Counted from the first letter of the stretch, positions 1 to 10,436 are shown. The stretch: 64,000 bases of DNA from Acidimicrobiia bacterium (GCA_029210695.1 JARGFH010000008.1:4843-68842); one strand, 5' to 3'. Notes: generated by a model not told the origin, from the sequence alone. Translations and numbers: made by a program.

Positions 1-150
1 CAGGTGTTCCCGGACCAGGTGTTCCCGGACCAGGTGTTCCCGGACCAGGTGTTCCCGGACCAGGTGTTCCCGGACCAGGTGTTCCCGGACCAGGCGTCGA
101 CCGACCAGGCGTCGACCGACCAGGTATTCCCGGACCATGTGTTTCCGAAG
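1..150 (-). repeat. 15-bp tandem repeat encoding SGNTW/SVDAW pentapeptides
   Basis: On the plus strand the unit is caggtgttcccggac, perfect six times from position 1 to 90. Two caggcgtcgaccgac variants follow (91-120), then one near-perfect unit and one degenerate unit to about 150. In the protease frame on the minus strand each unit is five codons. Near-identity at DNA level shows recent expansion, so copy number may vary between strains. The array continues outside the window. Confidence 0.95.
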
Positions 151-1358
151 ATGTCTACCTCGCCTTCGAGCATGACCCCGCCGATCCACAACCGCGAGAG
201 GCCGCGCGCCGCGTCCAATGATCCACTGCCGTCGGACCGCTGGATCGACTGTGAGTAGCTCGGGACGGAGGCGGAGATAGCCTCCGCAACGTTGAGCAGC
301 CGGGAGATCCCGAAGGTCTCGGACTTTGTCTTGTCGGCGGTTTTCTTCAGGAGCCACTTGACCTGGTCGGGGCTCAGATCGGGTCGTGCCTCGAGGAGGA
401 GGGCCACGGCGCCGGACACAACTGCGGCCGCCTGGGAGGTGCCGGTGGCGCGCACGAGATCGTCGCCGATGCGGCCGTCGAAGTTGAAATAGTCCGAGAA
501 CGAACCCGGGTTGCGAAGGCCGATGATCGACTTACCGGGGGCGCTCACATCGATCTTACGATTGGGAACGCCCTCAGAGGTGAAGTCGGCTTCGGTCTCG
601 GTTCCGGCGAGCATCGAGGCACCAACCGCGATGACCAGCGGGTCGTAGGCCGGAGAACTCAGGCTGGCTCCGGCGTTGCCATCGTTTCCTGCTGAAACCA
701 CCACGACGATGCCTGCCAGCCAGGCGCGCTCAACCGCATAGGCCAGCGGGTCTGACGAGTAGGGGTTGGTCGACGCAGTGCCGAATGACAAGTTGAGGAT
801 ATCGATGTCGGATGCACCGCTCGTCTTCTGATTGATGACCCAGTTGATGGCCGCAATCACTTGACTCACGTCCACCGTTCCATCCGCAGTCCCCGCCTTG
901 ATGCTGATCAGGTCGGCGTCTGGAGCGATACCGAGCACCCGGTCGGGTGACCGTGTGTGGTCACCGTCGAACCATGCTTGATCAGATGCCACCATGATGC
1001 TGGCGAGATGAGTCCCGTGTCCGTTGGCGTCTTTGCCGCGCAGATCCGGGATCATGTCATCGAACGAGAAATCGGGACCGATCGTCACGTTCGAGTACCG
1101 CAGGCCGGGGACGTCGACGACCCCGGTGTCGATCAGGGCGATCGTGACGCCTGCTCCGGTTGCCCCGGTCGCGGCGACGCCGTTCCCATCTATCAGGCCG
1201 ATACGCTCGGCCACCGCATACGGTGACCCTTGATACCCGGATAGATCCCCCCCGGTCAGCGCTCCTGCCGGTGCGCTCGCAACGACGATGATCAGGGACA
1301 AGACCACCATCAGCACGCGCCCGTGTGCCTTTCTCGTCCGCCACTCGATACCGTACAT
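1..1358 (-). CDS. Subtilisin-like secreted serine protease (S8) with C-terminal SGNTW repeats, 3' end outside window
   Basis: Secreted S8-family peptidase; 452 codons are visible and the C-terminus lies beyond the window start. The start is the ATG at 1358, preceded by GGGAGGG. Residues about 15-33 form a hydrophobic signal segment ending APAGA. The catalytic triad is readable: Asp77 in ALIDTGV, His114 in NGHGTH, and Ser in GTSQAAAVVSGA. The chain then becomes a tract of pentapeptides SGNTW with two SVDAW variants, encoded by 15-bp tandem repeats that run off the edge. Similar Trp/Asn/Gly-rich tails occur on actinobacterial subtilases; their role is unknown, perhaps a wall spacer or surface-binding stalk (inference). 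No propeptide domain is obvious. Confidence 0.93.
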   Translation of the reverse strand, partial: MYGIEWRTRKAHGRVLMVVLSLIIVVASAPAGALTGGDLSGYQGSPYAVAERIGLIDGNGVAATGATGAGVTIALIDTGVVDVPGLRYSNVTIGPDFSFDDMIPDLRGKDANGHGTHLASIMVASDQAWFDGDHTRSPDRVLGIAPDADLISIKAGTADGTVDVSQVIAAINWVINQKTSGASDIDILNLSFGTASTNPYSSDPLAYAVERAWLAGIVVVVSAGNDGNAGASLSSPAYDPLVIAVGASMLAGTETEADFTSEGVPNRKIDVSAPGKSIIGLRNPGSFSDYFNFDGRIGDDLVRATGTSQAAAVVSGAVALLLEARPDLSPDQVKWLLKKTADKTKSETFGISRLLNVAEAISASVPSYSQSIQRSDGSGSLDAARGLSRLWIGGVMLEGEVDIFGNTWSGNTWSVDAWSVDAWSGNTWSGNTWSGNTWSGNTWSGNTWSGNT

Positions 1359-1630
1359 TCGCCCTCCCGGTGCTTTCCGACCTCACGGCCGGGCTCCGTG
1401 CCCGGGGCCCCTTCGTGCCCCGACTGCGCATGCGAAGCACTATCACCATAACACACAAAAGAACTAGTCCCCCGGTCAGATTTGAAGAATTCTGCGTCGC
1501 GGCAATCCATTGCTCAGGGCTGGAAGCGGCCAAGCACCTTCGCCGGGTGGTCGTGGCAGGAGGCCCGCCGTGATAGTCAACCGCTAGTTGTGAATTGCGG
1601 GGCCGGGAGTCCCGGCAAATGCCACGCTTC

Positions 1631-1846
1631 CTATGCCTCGATCTCGAGCTCCGCCTGTGCATCGGCGAGGTCGGCGGCTCGGACGAATACCTTGGCTCTG
1701 GCCATTTCGAGACCTGCGTACGTGCCGCCTGCATCGTCGGCCTGGACGAAGGCCTTGATGCCGATGGATTCCAGGTGAGCCCGCGCGATATCCGCCTCGA
1801 TTCGGCTGAAGAATGCTCCTACTTCTACGGGCTCGTTCGGATCCAT
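1631..1846 (-). CDS. DUF2007-type small protein (putative signal-transducing)
   Basis: A 71-residue protein starting MDPNEPVEVGAFFS. It matches the pattern of DUF2007 proteins: an N-terminal beta strand, a helix in which residues are scanned as EADIARAHLESIGI, then a strand-rich half ending AELEIEA. Family members are about 70 residues and are called putative signal transducers, but no reaction is established. The frame is open further upstream, but those residues do not resemble the family, so the internal ATG at 1846 was chosen. The gene stands alone between the protease and the methionine operon, transcribed away from the latter. Confidence 0.7.
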   Translation of the reverse strand: MDPNEPVEVGAFFSRIEADIARAHLESIGIKAFVQADDAGGTYAGLEMARAKVFVRAADLADAQAELEIEA

Positions 1847-1975
1847 GCCCCGACCGTACTCTGAGAGTCCGGCTATCGGCGACGCAAATCTCTTGACATC
1901 TCCGTCGAACTCCCTTAGAACAAGGCGACTCGCACTTTGGAGGTTCGGACCGAATAACCACGACACGCACAAAAC

Positions 1976-2075
1976 ATCATCCAGAAAGGTGGAGGGAACA
2001 GGCCCTGTGAAACCTTGGCAACCATCTCAATGAGAACGGTGCCAATTCCTGCCCGTGGGAACGGGACAGATGAGG
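1976..2075 (+). promoter_or_regulatory. SAM-I (S-box) riboswitch aptamer
   Basis: The segment carries the hallmark SAM-I core in order: AAGGTGGAGGGA, GGCCCTGTGAAACC, TTGGCAACC, and GGTGCCAATTCCTGC. The ends can pair as helix P1 (TCATC at 1977-1981 with GATGA at 2069-2073). It lies directly upstream of metY, the expected location for S-adenosylmethionine feedback on methionine synthesis. SAM binding is expected to stabilise P1 and lower expression of metY and probably metX. Confidence 0.93.
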
Positions 2076-2096
2076 ACCGAGCGACGACCGTCGTGA

Positions 2097-3482
<1,386 letters not shown>

Positions 3483-3558
3483 GGGCCTCCCCGTCAGCGC
3501 TCGGGGGCCACGTCCCCGGCATTACGAGTTTTGACCCGCGTCGACCGGGAGCGTGGTG

Positions 3559-4707
3559 ATGAGCGGCACGGTGGGTCGCGTCGAAACTCGTTTTGTGACC
3601 TTGCCGGATGGCCAGGTGCTCGACGACGGCGAGCGACTTGCGCCCGTGACGGTGTCGTACGAGATCTACGGGGACTTGAACCCGGATCGCTCGAACGCCG
3701 TCCTCGTGTTCCACGCCCTGACCGGAAGTCAGCATGCGGCCGGCCTCAATGAGGAGGTCCCCGGACTCGACGGCCGGTGGACCGATGACGTCCGGGTTGG
3801 CTGGTGGGACGAGTTCATCGGGCCGGGCAAGGCACTCGACACTGACGAGTTCGCGGTGATCTGCGCCAACTACATCGGGAGTTGCTACGGGTCGACGGGG
3901 CCTTCCTCGGTGAACCCGGCGAGCGGGCGGCGCTACGGTTCGACCTTCCCGCGGATCACCCTCGGCGACATTGTCGACAGCCAGGTGGCTGTTCTCGACC
4001 ACCTCGGCATCGGTCGTCTCCACGCGGTCATCGGAGGGTCGGTCGGCGGGCTCATGGCACTGAGCCTCGCTTCCCGCTACCCGGATCGGGTCGACGTCGT
4101 GATCCCGATCGCCGCCGGCCTGGGCGTGACGGCCCTGCAGAGGATCCACAACTTCGAGCAAGCGCTAGCCATCGAGAACGACCCCATGTTCAACCGTGGG
4201 GACTACTACGACGGTCCGCGTCCGGAACGCGGTCTGGCGCTGGCCAGGATGATCGGCCACAAGACGTTCGTTTCGCTCAAGGCGATGGAGGAGCGGGCCC
4301 GGACGGAGGTAGTCGATCGCGACGAGACCGGCGGGTACGTCCGGATCGCGAATCCCCTCGAGTCGTACATGTGGCATCAGGGAACGAAGTTCGTCCAGCG
4401 GTTCGACGCCAACAGCTATCTGCGCATAATCGAGGCGTGGCAGACGTTCGATCTGCTTGATCAGGCCGGCGCGGCGGATCTCGACGAGTTGCTGCGACGC
4501 TGTCGCCACCAGCGGTTCATGGTGTTCTCGATCGATTCGGACGTGTGCTTCTATCCAGACGAGCAGGAGGAACTGGCCGCCGCCCTGAAGCGCGCCGGCG
4601 TTCCCGTCCGGCGAATCACAGTTCACTCCGATCGTGGTCACGACGCCTTCCTCCTGGAGCCCGATTTGTTCGCACCCCACCTTCGCGACTCACTAGCCCG
4701 GCACTAG
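3559..4707 (+). CDS. metX: Homoserine O-acetyltransferase (MetX)
   Basis: Alpha/beta-hydrolase-fold acyltransferase (382 residues) that activates homoserine with acetyl-CoA for MetY. Family motifs are visible: FHALTGSQHA (51-60), WWDEFIGPGKALDT, ANYIGSCYGSTGP, and the nucleophile elbow GGSVGG with Ser161 (most homologues have GGSMGG). The catalytic Asp lies in SIDSDVCFYP and the His in SDRGHDAFLLE near the C-terminus. The ATG at 3559 is preferred over two GTG codons just upstream because GGGAG lies eight bases before it. Whether the acyl donor is acetyl- or succinyl-CoA cannot be settled by eye; the metY neighbour favours acetyl. Confidence 0.93.
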   Translation: MSGTVGRVETRFVTLPDGQVLDDGERLAPVTVSYEIYGDLNPDRSNAVLVFHALTGSQHAAGLNEEVPGLDGRWTDDVRVGWWDEFIGPGKALDTDEFAVICANYIGSCYGSTGPSSVNPASGRRYGSTFPRITLGDIVDSQVAVLDHLGIGRLHAVIGGSVGGLMALSLASRYPDRVDVVIPIAAGLGVTALQRIHNFEQALAIENDPMFNRGDYYDGPRPERGLALARMIGHKTFVSLKAMEERARTEVVDRDETGGYVRIANPLESYMWHQGTKFVQRFDANSYLRIIEAWQTFDLLDQAGAADLDELLRRCRHQRFMVFSIDSDVCFYPDEQEELAAALKRAGVPVRRITVHSDRGHDAFLLEPDLFAPHLRDSLARH

Positions 4708-4712
4708 ATACC

Positions 4713-4764
4713 CGTTTTCGCGCGGGGTTCTTCCCCTATACGGTGGGATTCCCGCGCGAAAACG
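4713..4764. repeat. 52-bp palindromic intergenic repeat, copy 1
   Basis: Perfect 14-bp inverted arms CGTTTTCGCGCGGG (4713-4726) and CCCGCGCGAAAACG (4751-4764) flank a 24-nt centre containing CCCTAT and GGTGGG. A second copy lies at 28056-28106 in the opposite orientation. It sits in the gap between metX and the aldehyde dehydrogenase gene and could fold into a stable hairpin or cruciform. Confidence 0.85.
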
Positions 4765-4825
4765 CCTCGACGGCGGGCGGCTCTCTGCAACTACGCTTTG
4801 TTGCGGTGTCTTTGAAGGAGTCTTT

Positions 4826-6571
4826 GTGACGGTATCGGTCGGCAGCATCATTCACCCTGAAGGCGTTCACACGATCGAGGTTTCGACGCCCGAGGAGATG
4901 GATCGCTTTCTCGGCGAGTTGGACGCCAACAAGGAACGTTGGGTGCAGACGTCGATCGAGCGGCGCATCGAGTACCTCGAGTTGATCATGGCCCGCACCC
5001 GGGCTCTAGCCGAGCGATGGACCCGTTTGGCCTGCGACGCCAAGGGAATCGCTTTCGACGAGCCGGTGTCGTCTGAGGAGTGGAACTCGGGACCCCACCT
5101 CACCATTCGCAACGCCCGGCTCCTGCGGAACTCTTTGCGCGACATCCTCGAGCACGGCACCCCCCAGTTCCCGGGTCCGGTGACGACACGCAAGGGCCAG
5201 ACCGTCGTGGGAGTCTTTCCGACCGACATCTACGACCGGCTCCTCTGGACAGGGATCAAGGCCGAGATCTGGATGGAGCCGGGGGTGACACCTGCCGACC
5301 TCGCCGCCACTCAGGCTCTCGCTTATGGAGATGACGCTGATCAGGTCGGTCGGGTCTCGCTCGTGCTCGGTGCAGGCAACATCGCCTCGATCCCCCCAAT
5401 GGACGTCATGTACAAGCTCTTCGCCGAAAACGAGGTCGTGCTACTCAAGATGAACCCGGTCAACGAGTACCTCGGGCCACTCTTCGCCGACGTATTCGCC
5501 GACATGATCGACGACGGGTTCATGCGGATTGTCTACGGGGGAGCCGCCGAAGGCGACTACCTCAGTCACCACGAGCTGGTCGGGTCCATTCACATGACCG
5601 GTTCGGACAAGACCCACGATGCGATCGTGTTTGGACCGGGCGAGGAGGGCGCTGCCCGCAAGGCGGCAGACGATCCGGTCCTCGACAAGCCGTTCAGTTC
5701 CGAACTCGGCAGCGTGACGCCCGTGATCATCGTTCCCGGGCCCTGGTCCGAGAAAGACCTCCAGCACCAGGGAAAGAACATCTCGGCCATGCTGACCCAC
5801 AATGCCGGCTTCAATTGCATCGCGGCGCGGGTCGTCGTGACTCCCGAGAGTTGGACGCTGCGCGACCGGTTGATCGACGCGATCAAGAACGGCCTGTCGA
5901 TCACCCCCGAGCGTCCTGCCTACTACCCGGGAGCCGAGGATCGATGGAAGGCGTTCTTGAAGGAACACCCGGAGGCTGCCGGATTCGGTGAAACGACTCC
6001 GGGAACCGTGCCCTGGACACTGATCGAAGGCCTGCGGGCGGAGTCGACGGGGGACGTGTGCTTCACGACGGAATCGTTCACCGGCCTGTTTGCCGAGGCA
6101 TCGATCCCTTCGCCGGGGTCGACGGCTGAGTACCTCCGGCGGGCAGTGCAGTTCTGCAACGAAGATCTCTGGGGAACGCTCGGCGCCACCATCATCGTTC
6201 ACCCGAAGTCGCTGAAGGACCCGGAGGTGCGGAGCGCCGTCAACGAGGCGATCGCCGACCTCCGGTACGGAACGGTCTGCGTGAATCTGTGGACCGGGGT
6301 CGGCTTCTTCTCGACAAGCGCGACCTGGGGCGCATTCCCCGGCTCCCCGAGGAACGACATCCAATCGGGTCACGGTGTTGTTCACAACACGTACCTGTTC
6401 GATCGGCCGCAGAAGAGCGTGATGTGGGGCCCGTTCCGAACGCCGGTGAAGCCGCTTTGGTTCGCCGACCACAAGACGAAGCATCACGTTACGAAGAAGA
6501 TGGTCGACCTCGATGCGGATCCGTCGCCCGGGAAGCTGCCGGGCATCTTCTGGCTGGCGTCGAGGGGGTAG
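4826..6571 (+). CDS. Aldehyde dehydrogenase family protein
   Basis: A 581-residue NAD(P)-dependent aldehyde dehydrogenase-fold protein. It starts at GTG 4826 behind GAAGGAG. Lys208 in VVLLKMNP, Glu293 in SSELGSVTP and Cys331 in AGFNCIAAR align with the cofactor lysine, general base and nucleophile of the superfamily. It is longer than the usual 480-500 residues and diverges from the classic GGK/ELGGK pattern, so it belongs to an outlying subfamily; substrate unknown. A C-terminal stretch (VMWGPFRTPVKPLWF) suits a lipid- or aromatic-aldehyde enzyme, but that is a guess. It is followed 121 bp later by tetR. Confidence 0.82.
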   Translation: MTVSVGSIIHPEGVHTIEVSTPEEMDRFLGELDANKERWVQTSIERRIEYLELIMARTRALAERWTRLACDAKGIAFDEPVSSEEWNSGPHLTIRNARLLRNSLRDILEHGTPQFPGPVTTRKGQTVVGVFPTDIYDRLLWTGIKAEIWMEPGVTPADLAATQALAYGDDADQVGRVSLVLGAGNIASIPPMDVMYKLFAENEVVLLKMNPVNEYLGPLFADVFADMIDDGFMRIVYGGAAEGDYLSHHELVGSIHMTGSDKTHDAIVFGPGEEGAARKAADDPVLDKPFSSELGSVTPVIIVPGPWSEKDLQHQGKNISAMLTHNAGFNCIAARVVVTPESWTLRDRLIDAIKNGLSITPERPAYYPGAEDRWKAFLKEHPEAAGFGETTPGTVPWTLIEGLRAESTGDVCFTTESFTGLFAEASIPSPGSTAEYLRRAVQFCNEDLWGTLGATIIVHPKSLKDPEVRSAVNEAIADLRYGTVCVNLWTGVGFFSTSATWGAFPGSPRNDIQSGHGVVHNTYLFDRPQKSVMWGPFRTPVKPLWFADHKTKHHVTKKMVDLDADPSPGKLPGIFWLASRG

Positions 6572-6660
6572 CGCGGCGCGCGGTCGGCACCGGGAGGGCC
6601 CTTCGGCCCCTCCGGGTGGGTCTTCACTCAGGTGGTCATCGCCGGGCCATCGTCTAAACT

Positions 6661-6690
6661 TGAACCGACTCTAAACATAGAGAAGGTTCA
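6661..6690. promoter_or_regulatory. Nested palindromic operator at the tetR start
   Basis: TGAACC (6661-6666) and GGTTCA (6685-6690), and inside them CTCTA (6669-6673) and TAGAG (6678-6682), are inverted repeats with the same centre. This gives a 30-bp dyad with 22 of 30 bases paired. It overlaps the ribosome site AGAAGG of the TTG-started tetR gene. Dyads of this size at a tetR 5' end are the usual operator for autorepression. Binding is inferred. Confidence 0.7.
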
Positions 6691-6692
6691 GA

Positions 6693-7292
6693 TTGTCGCT
6701 CCGGCAGGCCAAAAAAGAGAAGACCTCGAAGGCGATCCTCGAAGCCGCCTCTGCCAGGTTTGCGACTGACGGAATCGAGGCCGCCCGCATGGACGACATT
6801 GCCGCGGACGCAGAGGTCGCCGTCGGGACGCTCTACAACTACTTCGGTTCGAAGCAGTCGCTCCTCATTGCTCTCTTCGAGGCCGAGGTCAGAGAGATGC
6901 TGGCCGCCGGTAGGGCGGCGGTGTCCCACGACGTCGACCCGGTCGAGGCCGTCCGGCACCTCTTCGCCGCCTATCTCGACATCATGCTGGCCACCGATCG
7001 AAACCTCCTCCGGGAGGTGCTCCGGTTCAGCCTCTGGGGCGGCGAAGCCATTCAAGAACTCGCTCGCCTCGACGAGGAGTTGATGACCCAGCTGGCCGGC
7101 GTTCTCTCCGTCCACCAAGAGTCCGGACGCCTCGACTCCTCGCTGGCTGTTGAGGACGCCGTATTCGTTCTCTACTCGGTTTTGATTGCAGAGCTCATCA
7201 TCTACTTGAGTCTGGAGGGTGTCGCCCCGGGGGCGGTTCATGCCAACGTCGGCCGGCGCGTCCGACTCGTTTTCGACGGCCTCAACCCCTAG
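6693..7292 (+). CDS. TetR family transcriptional regulator
   Basis: A 199-residue TetR regulator. The N-terminal helix-turn-helix is clear: AILEAASARFATDGIEAARMDDIAADAEVAVGTLYNYFGSKQ is the diagnostic region (residues about 14-55). The C-terminal ligand domain is unassigned. The start is TTG 6693 after AGAAGG, and the palindrome at 6661-6690 covers the ribosome site, suggesting autoregulation. It lies 8 bp before an ABC exporter operon, so it most likely represses that transporter in response to the exported compound. Confidence 0.93.
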   Translation: MSLRQAKKEKTSKAILEAASARFATDGIEAARMDDIAADAEVAVGTLYNYFGSKQSLLIALFEAEVREMLAAGRAAVSHDVDPVEAVRHLFAAYLDIMLATDRNLLREVLRFSLWGGEAIQELARLDEELMTQLAGVLSVHQESGRLDSSLAVEDAVFVLYSVLIAELIIYLSLEGVAPGAVHANVGRRVRLVFDGLNP

Positions 7293-7300
7293 GAGCTTCG

Positions 7301-8005
7301 ATGTCCATCGTCATGAAACAGGTCGACAAGACGTACGGGGAAGGCGCCACCACGGTTCATGCCTTGCGCGGCGTCGACCTCGAGATTCCGTCCGGCGAAT
7401 TCGCCGTCTTGCTTGGACCGAGCGGCTCCGGGAAGACGACCGCGCTCAACCTGACGGGGGCCATCGACGATGTGACGGCCGGTTCGCTCGTTGTGAACGG
7501 CATCGATGTCACGACCTTGACGGCCGACGAGCAGATTTCCTATCGCCGCTCGGAGGTCGGATTCATCTTCCAGTTCTTCAATTTGATCCCCACCCTGACG
7601 GCAGCCGAGAACGTCGAACTAGTCGCCGAACTGACCGGCCACGACGGTGGTGATCGGGCCCGTGAGGTTTTGAAGCTGGTGGGCCTGGCCGACCGGGCCG
7701 ACCACTTCCCGGCGCAGTTGTCGGGCGGTGAGCAGCAGCGGGTCGCCATCGCCAGAGCCCTCGCCAAGGAACCGCCGATTCTCCTGTGCGATGAGCCGAC
7801 CGGCGAGCTCGACTTCGAGACCGGTCGGATGATCCTCGGGCTGTTGCGGGACTTGAACCGCCGGAACAACCAGACGGTGCTCATTGTCACCCACAACGCG
7901 GCGGTCGGGGATATGGCCGATCGCGTCCTGCGATTGCGGTCGGGGATGGTGGTTGATGATCTTCGGATCGACTCTCCGGTGGAGGCGGAGGCACTGACAT
8001 GGTGA
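7301..8005 (+). CDS. ABC transporter ATP-binding protein (MacB/LolD-type)
   Basis: ATPase subunit (234 residues) of the MacB/LolD/FtsE class. Walker A is GPSGSGKTT (39-47), the Q-loop is in FIFQFFNL, the signature is LSGGEQQ (140-146), and Walker B ends in CDEPTG (Asp164, Glu165); the switch His is in IVTHN. It overlaps the permease gene by 7 bp, so the two are translationally coupled and work as one mechanotransmission-type transporter at the cytoplasmic membrane. Preceded by tetR. Confidence 0.95.
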   Translation: MSIVMKQVDKTYGEGATTVHALRGVDLEIPSGEFAVLLGPSGSGKTTALNLTGAIDDVTAGSLVVNGIDVTTLTADEQISYRRSEVGFIFQFFNLIPTLTAAENVELVAELTGHDGGDRAREVLKLVGLADRADHFPAQLSGGEQQRVAIARALAKEPPILLCDEPTGELDFETGRMILGLLRDLNRRNNQTVLIVTHNAAVGDMADRVLRLRSGMVVDDLRIDSPVEAEALTW

Positions 8006-10353
8006 GCACGCTCAATCGGAAACTCCGGCGCGACATCCGCCGACACCGTGCCCAGTTCATCGCAGTTGCAGTAACCGTCTTCCTCGGCGTCACGATGTTC
8101 GTAGCCTCCTACGACTCGTACCTCAATTTGGACGCCTCCTATCAGGCCACCTTCACCGAGTACCGATTCGCCAACGTGACCTACGTCGGGGGCGATGTCG
8201 AGACGCTGGCGGGCTCGGTGGCCGTGGTTGAGGGTGTCGAGTCGGTGGCGGTGCGGACCGTGGCCGACCACCCTCTTCAGATAGGCGGGGTCAAGATGCT
8301 CGGCCGGGTCGTCGGCGTGCCCGCCGACCGGCAGGCGGACGTCAATCAGTTGAAAGTGCTCGAGGGCTCGTATCTCGGCGTGGGCGACTCCGTGCTCGTC
8401 GAAGAGCACATGGCGAATCACTTCGACTTGAGCCCCGGTGAATCCATTGACGTTCTCGCCGGCGACAACTGGGTTTCAGCTGAAGTGGCAGGCATCGTTT
8501 CTTCGCCCGAGTACATCTGGCCTTCGCGCAGCCGCCAGGAACTCATCACCACCCCCGACAACTTTGGTGTGATCTTTACCACTGAGGAAACCGCGCAGAA
8601 GTTCACAGAGTCCGGCCCGAATGAACTGGCCGTCTATTTCGATGGCGGCGCGGAAAACGACGGTCTGCTCGAGCAGTTGGCGCCTACGGCGACGGCGGCG
8701 GGGGTCGCAGCGGATTACACGCGAGCGGAGCAGCCGTCGAATGCTGCGCTGTCTGAGGATATCAAGGGATTCGAGGAGATGGCAGGGTTCTTCCCCTTGT
8801 TGTTCCTTACGGCCGCCGGTCTGGCGTCGTATGTGATGATCAGCCGCCTCGTCCACGCGCAGCGCCCGCACATCGGAGCGATGCTCGCCAACGGGATGAC
8901 GAAAGGGAAGGTACTCAGGCATTATCTCGGGTACGGGGTGGTTCCGGGGGTGGTGGCCGCCGTTCCCGGAGCGATTGCCGGAGCGTTGCTCGCCCGCGTC
9001 ATCACTACCTTCTACACGGGACTGTTGTCGGTTCCGGTGACCCTCATCGAGTTCTACCCGATCAACGCCGTCGGCGGGATCCTCTTCGGCGTTGGAGCTG
9101 CCTTCCTGGCCGCCCTGGCGCCCGCCCTCGTCGCATCGCGTATTCGCCCTGCAGAAGCAATGCGTGGCGAGACTCCCACGGGAGGAGGGCAGATCAGCCT
9201 GCTCGAACGAATCATCCCGCCGCTTCGACGTTTGCCGATCCGCTGGCGCATGCCGCTTCGTGGTATCGGACGCAATCCGCGCCGCACGATCTACACGGTG
9301 GTAGGGGTAGTGCTGTCGCTGATGCTGGTGCTCGTGTCGTGGGGGATGATCGACACGGTCAACTACCTGATGAACACTCAGTTCGTCGACATCCAGCAGG
9401 AGGACGCGACGGTCTATTTCATCGGTCCGGTCGCGCCCGCCGAAGTCGCAGCACTGACCGGACTCGACGGCATCGACTCCGTTGAAACGAGCCTCCAGGT
9501 TCCGGTCACGCTGGTCGCCGGGGTCGAGGATTACGACACGGCGCTGGTCGCTCTTGCGTCCAATACGCAGATGCACAGGTTCCTGTCCGTGAACGGTGAT
9601 TGGCTCGATCTGGGGTCCGAGGGCGTGCTGGTTGGTAAGGCCGTTGCGGATCTCCTGGGAGTTGAGGTCGGTGACCCTCTCGAGGTGCAGGTGGGGGCTA
9701 TCGGGGCATCGTTCACAGACGAGATCGCGGGATTTCTCGATGAGCCCCTCGGGACACTCGCCTACATCTCGACCGAGCGTGTCGAGGGACTGGTGGGGTC
9801 CCGTCTGCCTGCCACCTCAGCCTTGATTAGATACGAGGAAGGTTTCGAGGGAAGCGACCTCCGACCGGCCATCACCGCACTGCCGGGTGTCGCAGCGTTC
9901 AACGACTCCAAGGCGATGTTCGACATGATGCAGCAGTTCATGCTGCTCTTCTATGCGTTTGTCGGGGTGATGCTGGTATTCGGCGGAGCGATGGCGTTCG
10001 CCCTGATCTTCAACGCAATGAGCGTGAATATCGCCGAGCGGCGTAGGGAAGTCGCGACCTTGCTGGCCGTCGGGACCGATCGTCGAACGATCAGTCGGTT
10101 GATCACAACCGAGAACTTGATCGTGGCGATCATGGGTATCCCGATCGGGCTCTTGGCCGGGTATTACCTCTCCAAGGCAGCGATGGGAACCTTCAGCAGT
10201 GACATGTTCTCGTTCGATCTCTATGTGAAGCCGATGACCTTCGTCTGGGCTTCGCTGGCCATAGTGGTGGTGGCGCTCGTCAGCCAGATCCCCGGCTTGC
10301 GAGCAATTCGCAGGATCAGCATCCCGGAGGTCATCAAGGAGCGAGCGGCCTGA
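7999..10353 (+). CDS. FtsX-like ABC transporter permease (two FtsX domains)
   Basis: A 784-residue permease. There is an N-terminal membrane helix (about 15-37) and a long extracytoplasmic domain (about 40-260). A first FtsX block of three helices starts with FFPLLFLTAAGLASYVMISR. A second extracytoplasmic section follows the helix VVGVVLSLMLVLVSWG, and a last three-helix FtsX block ends near the C-terminus. This is the 8-TM plan of lipoprotein/antimicrobial exporters in monoderm bacteria. The substrate is unknown; the tetR-ABC context suggests efflux of a toxic compound or lipid. Confidence 0.93.
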   Translation: MVSTLNRKLRRDIRRHRAQFIAVAVTVFLGVTMFVASYDSYLNLDASYQATFTEYRFANVTYVGGDVETLAGSVAVVEGVESVAVRTVADHPLQIGGVKMLGRVVGVPADRQADVNQLKVLEGSYLGVGDSVLVEEHMANHFDLSPGESIDVLAGDNWVSAEVAGIVSSPEYIWPSRSRQELITTPDNFGVIFTTEETAQKFTESGPNELAVYFDGGAENDGLLEQLAPTATAAGVAADYTRAEQPSNAALSEDIKGFEEMAGFFPLLFLTAAGLASYVMISRLVHAQRPHIGAMLANGMTKGKVLRHYLGYGVVPGVVAAVPGAIAGALLARVITTFYTGLLSVPVTLIEFYPINAVGGILFGVGAAFLAALAPALVASRIRPAEAMRGETPTGGGQISLLERIIPPLRRLPIRWRMPLRGIGRNPRRTIYTVVGVVLSLMLVLVSWGMIDTVNYLMNTQFVDIQQEDATVYFIGPVAPAEVAALTGLDGIDSVETSLQVPVTLVAGVEDYDTALVALASNTQMHRFLSVNGDWLDLGSEGVLVGKAVADLLGVEVGDPLEVQVGAIGASFTDEIAGFLDEPLGTLAYISTERVEGLVGSRLPATSALIRYEEGFEGSDLRPAITALPGVAAFNDSKAMFDMMQQFMLLFYAFVGVMLVFGGAMAFALIFNAMSVNIAERRREVATLLAVGTDRRTISRLITTENLIVAIMGIPIGLLAGYYLSKAAMGTFSSDMFSFDLYVKPMTFVWASLAIVVVALVSQIPGLRAIRRISIPEVIKERAA

Positions 10354-10436
10354 GAGGTTCAGCTTGGTGAGTTCCAGTTCGGATGGCGTCGGCGATAGTG
10401 TTCAACGAGCGATCAAGCACTAGGGAGGACCCGGGC

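Noticed and set aside
1057-1734. Open frame overlapping the protease start on the same strand
   Set aside because: Highly Arg-rich and overlapping the well-supported protease in another frame.
5441-6487. Long open frame on the complement of the aldehyde dehydrogenase
   Set aside because: Shadow with no recognisable domain; no ribosome site.
8476-9576. Long open frame on the complement of the FtsX permease
   Set aside because: Arg/Asp-rich shadow typical of high-GC DNA; the plus-strand permease is clear.
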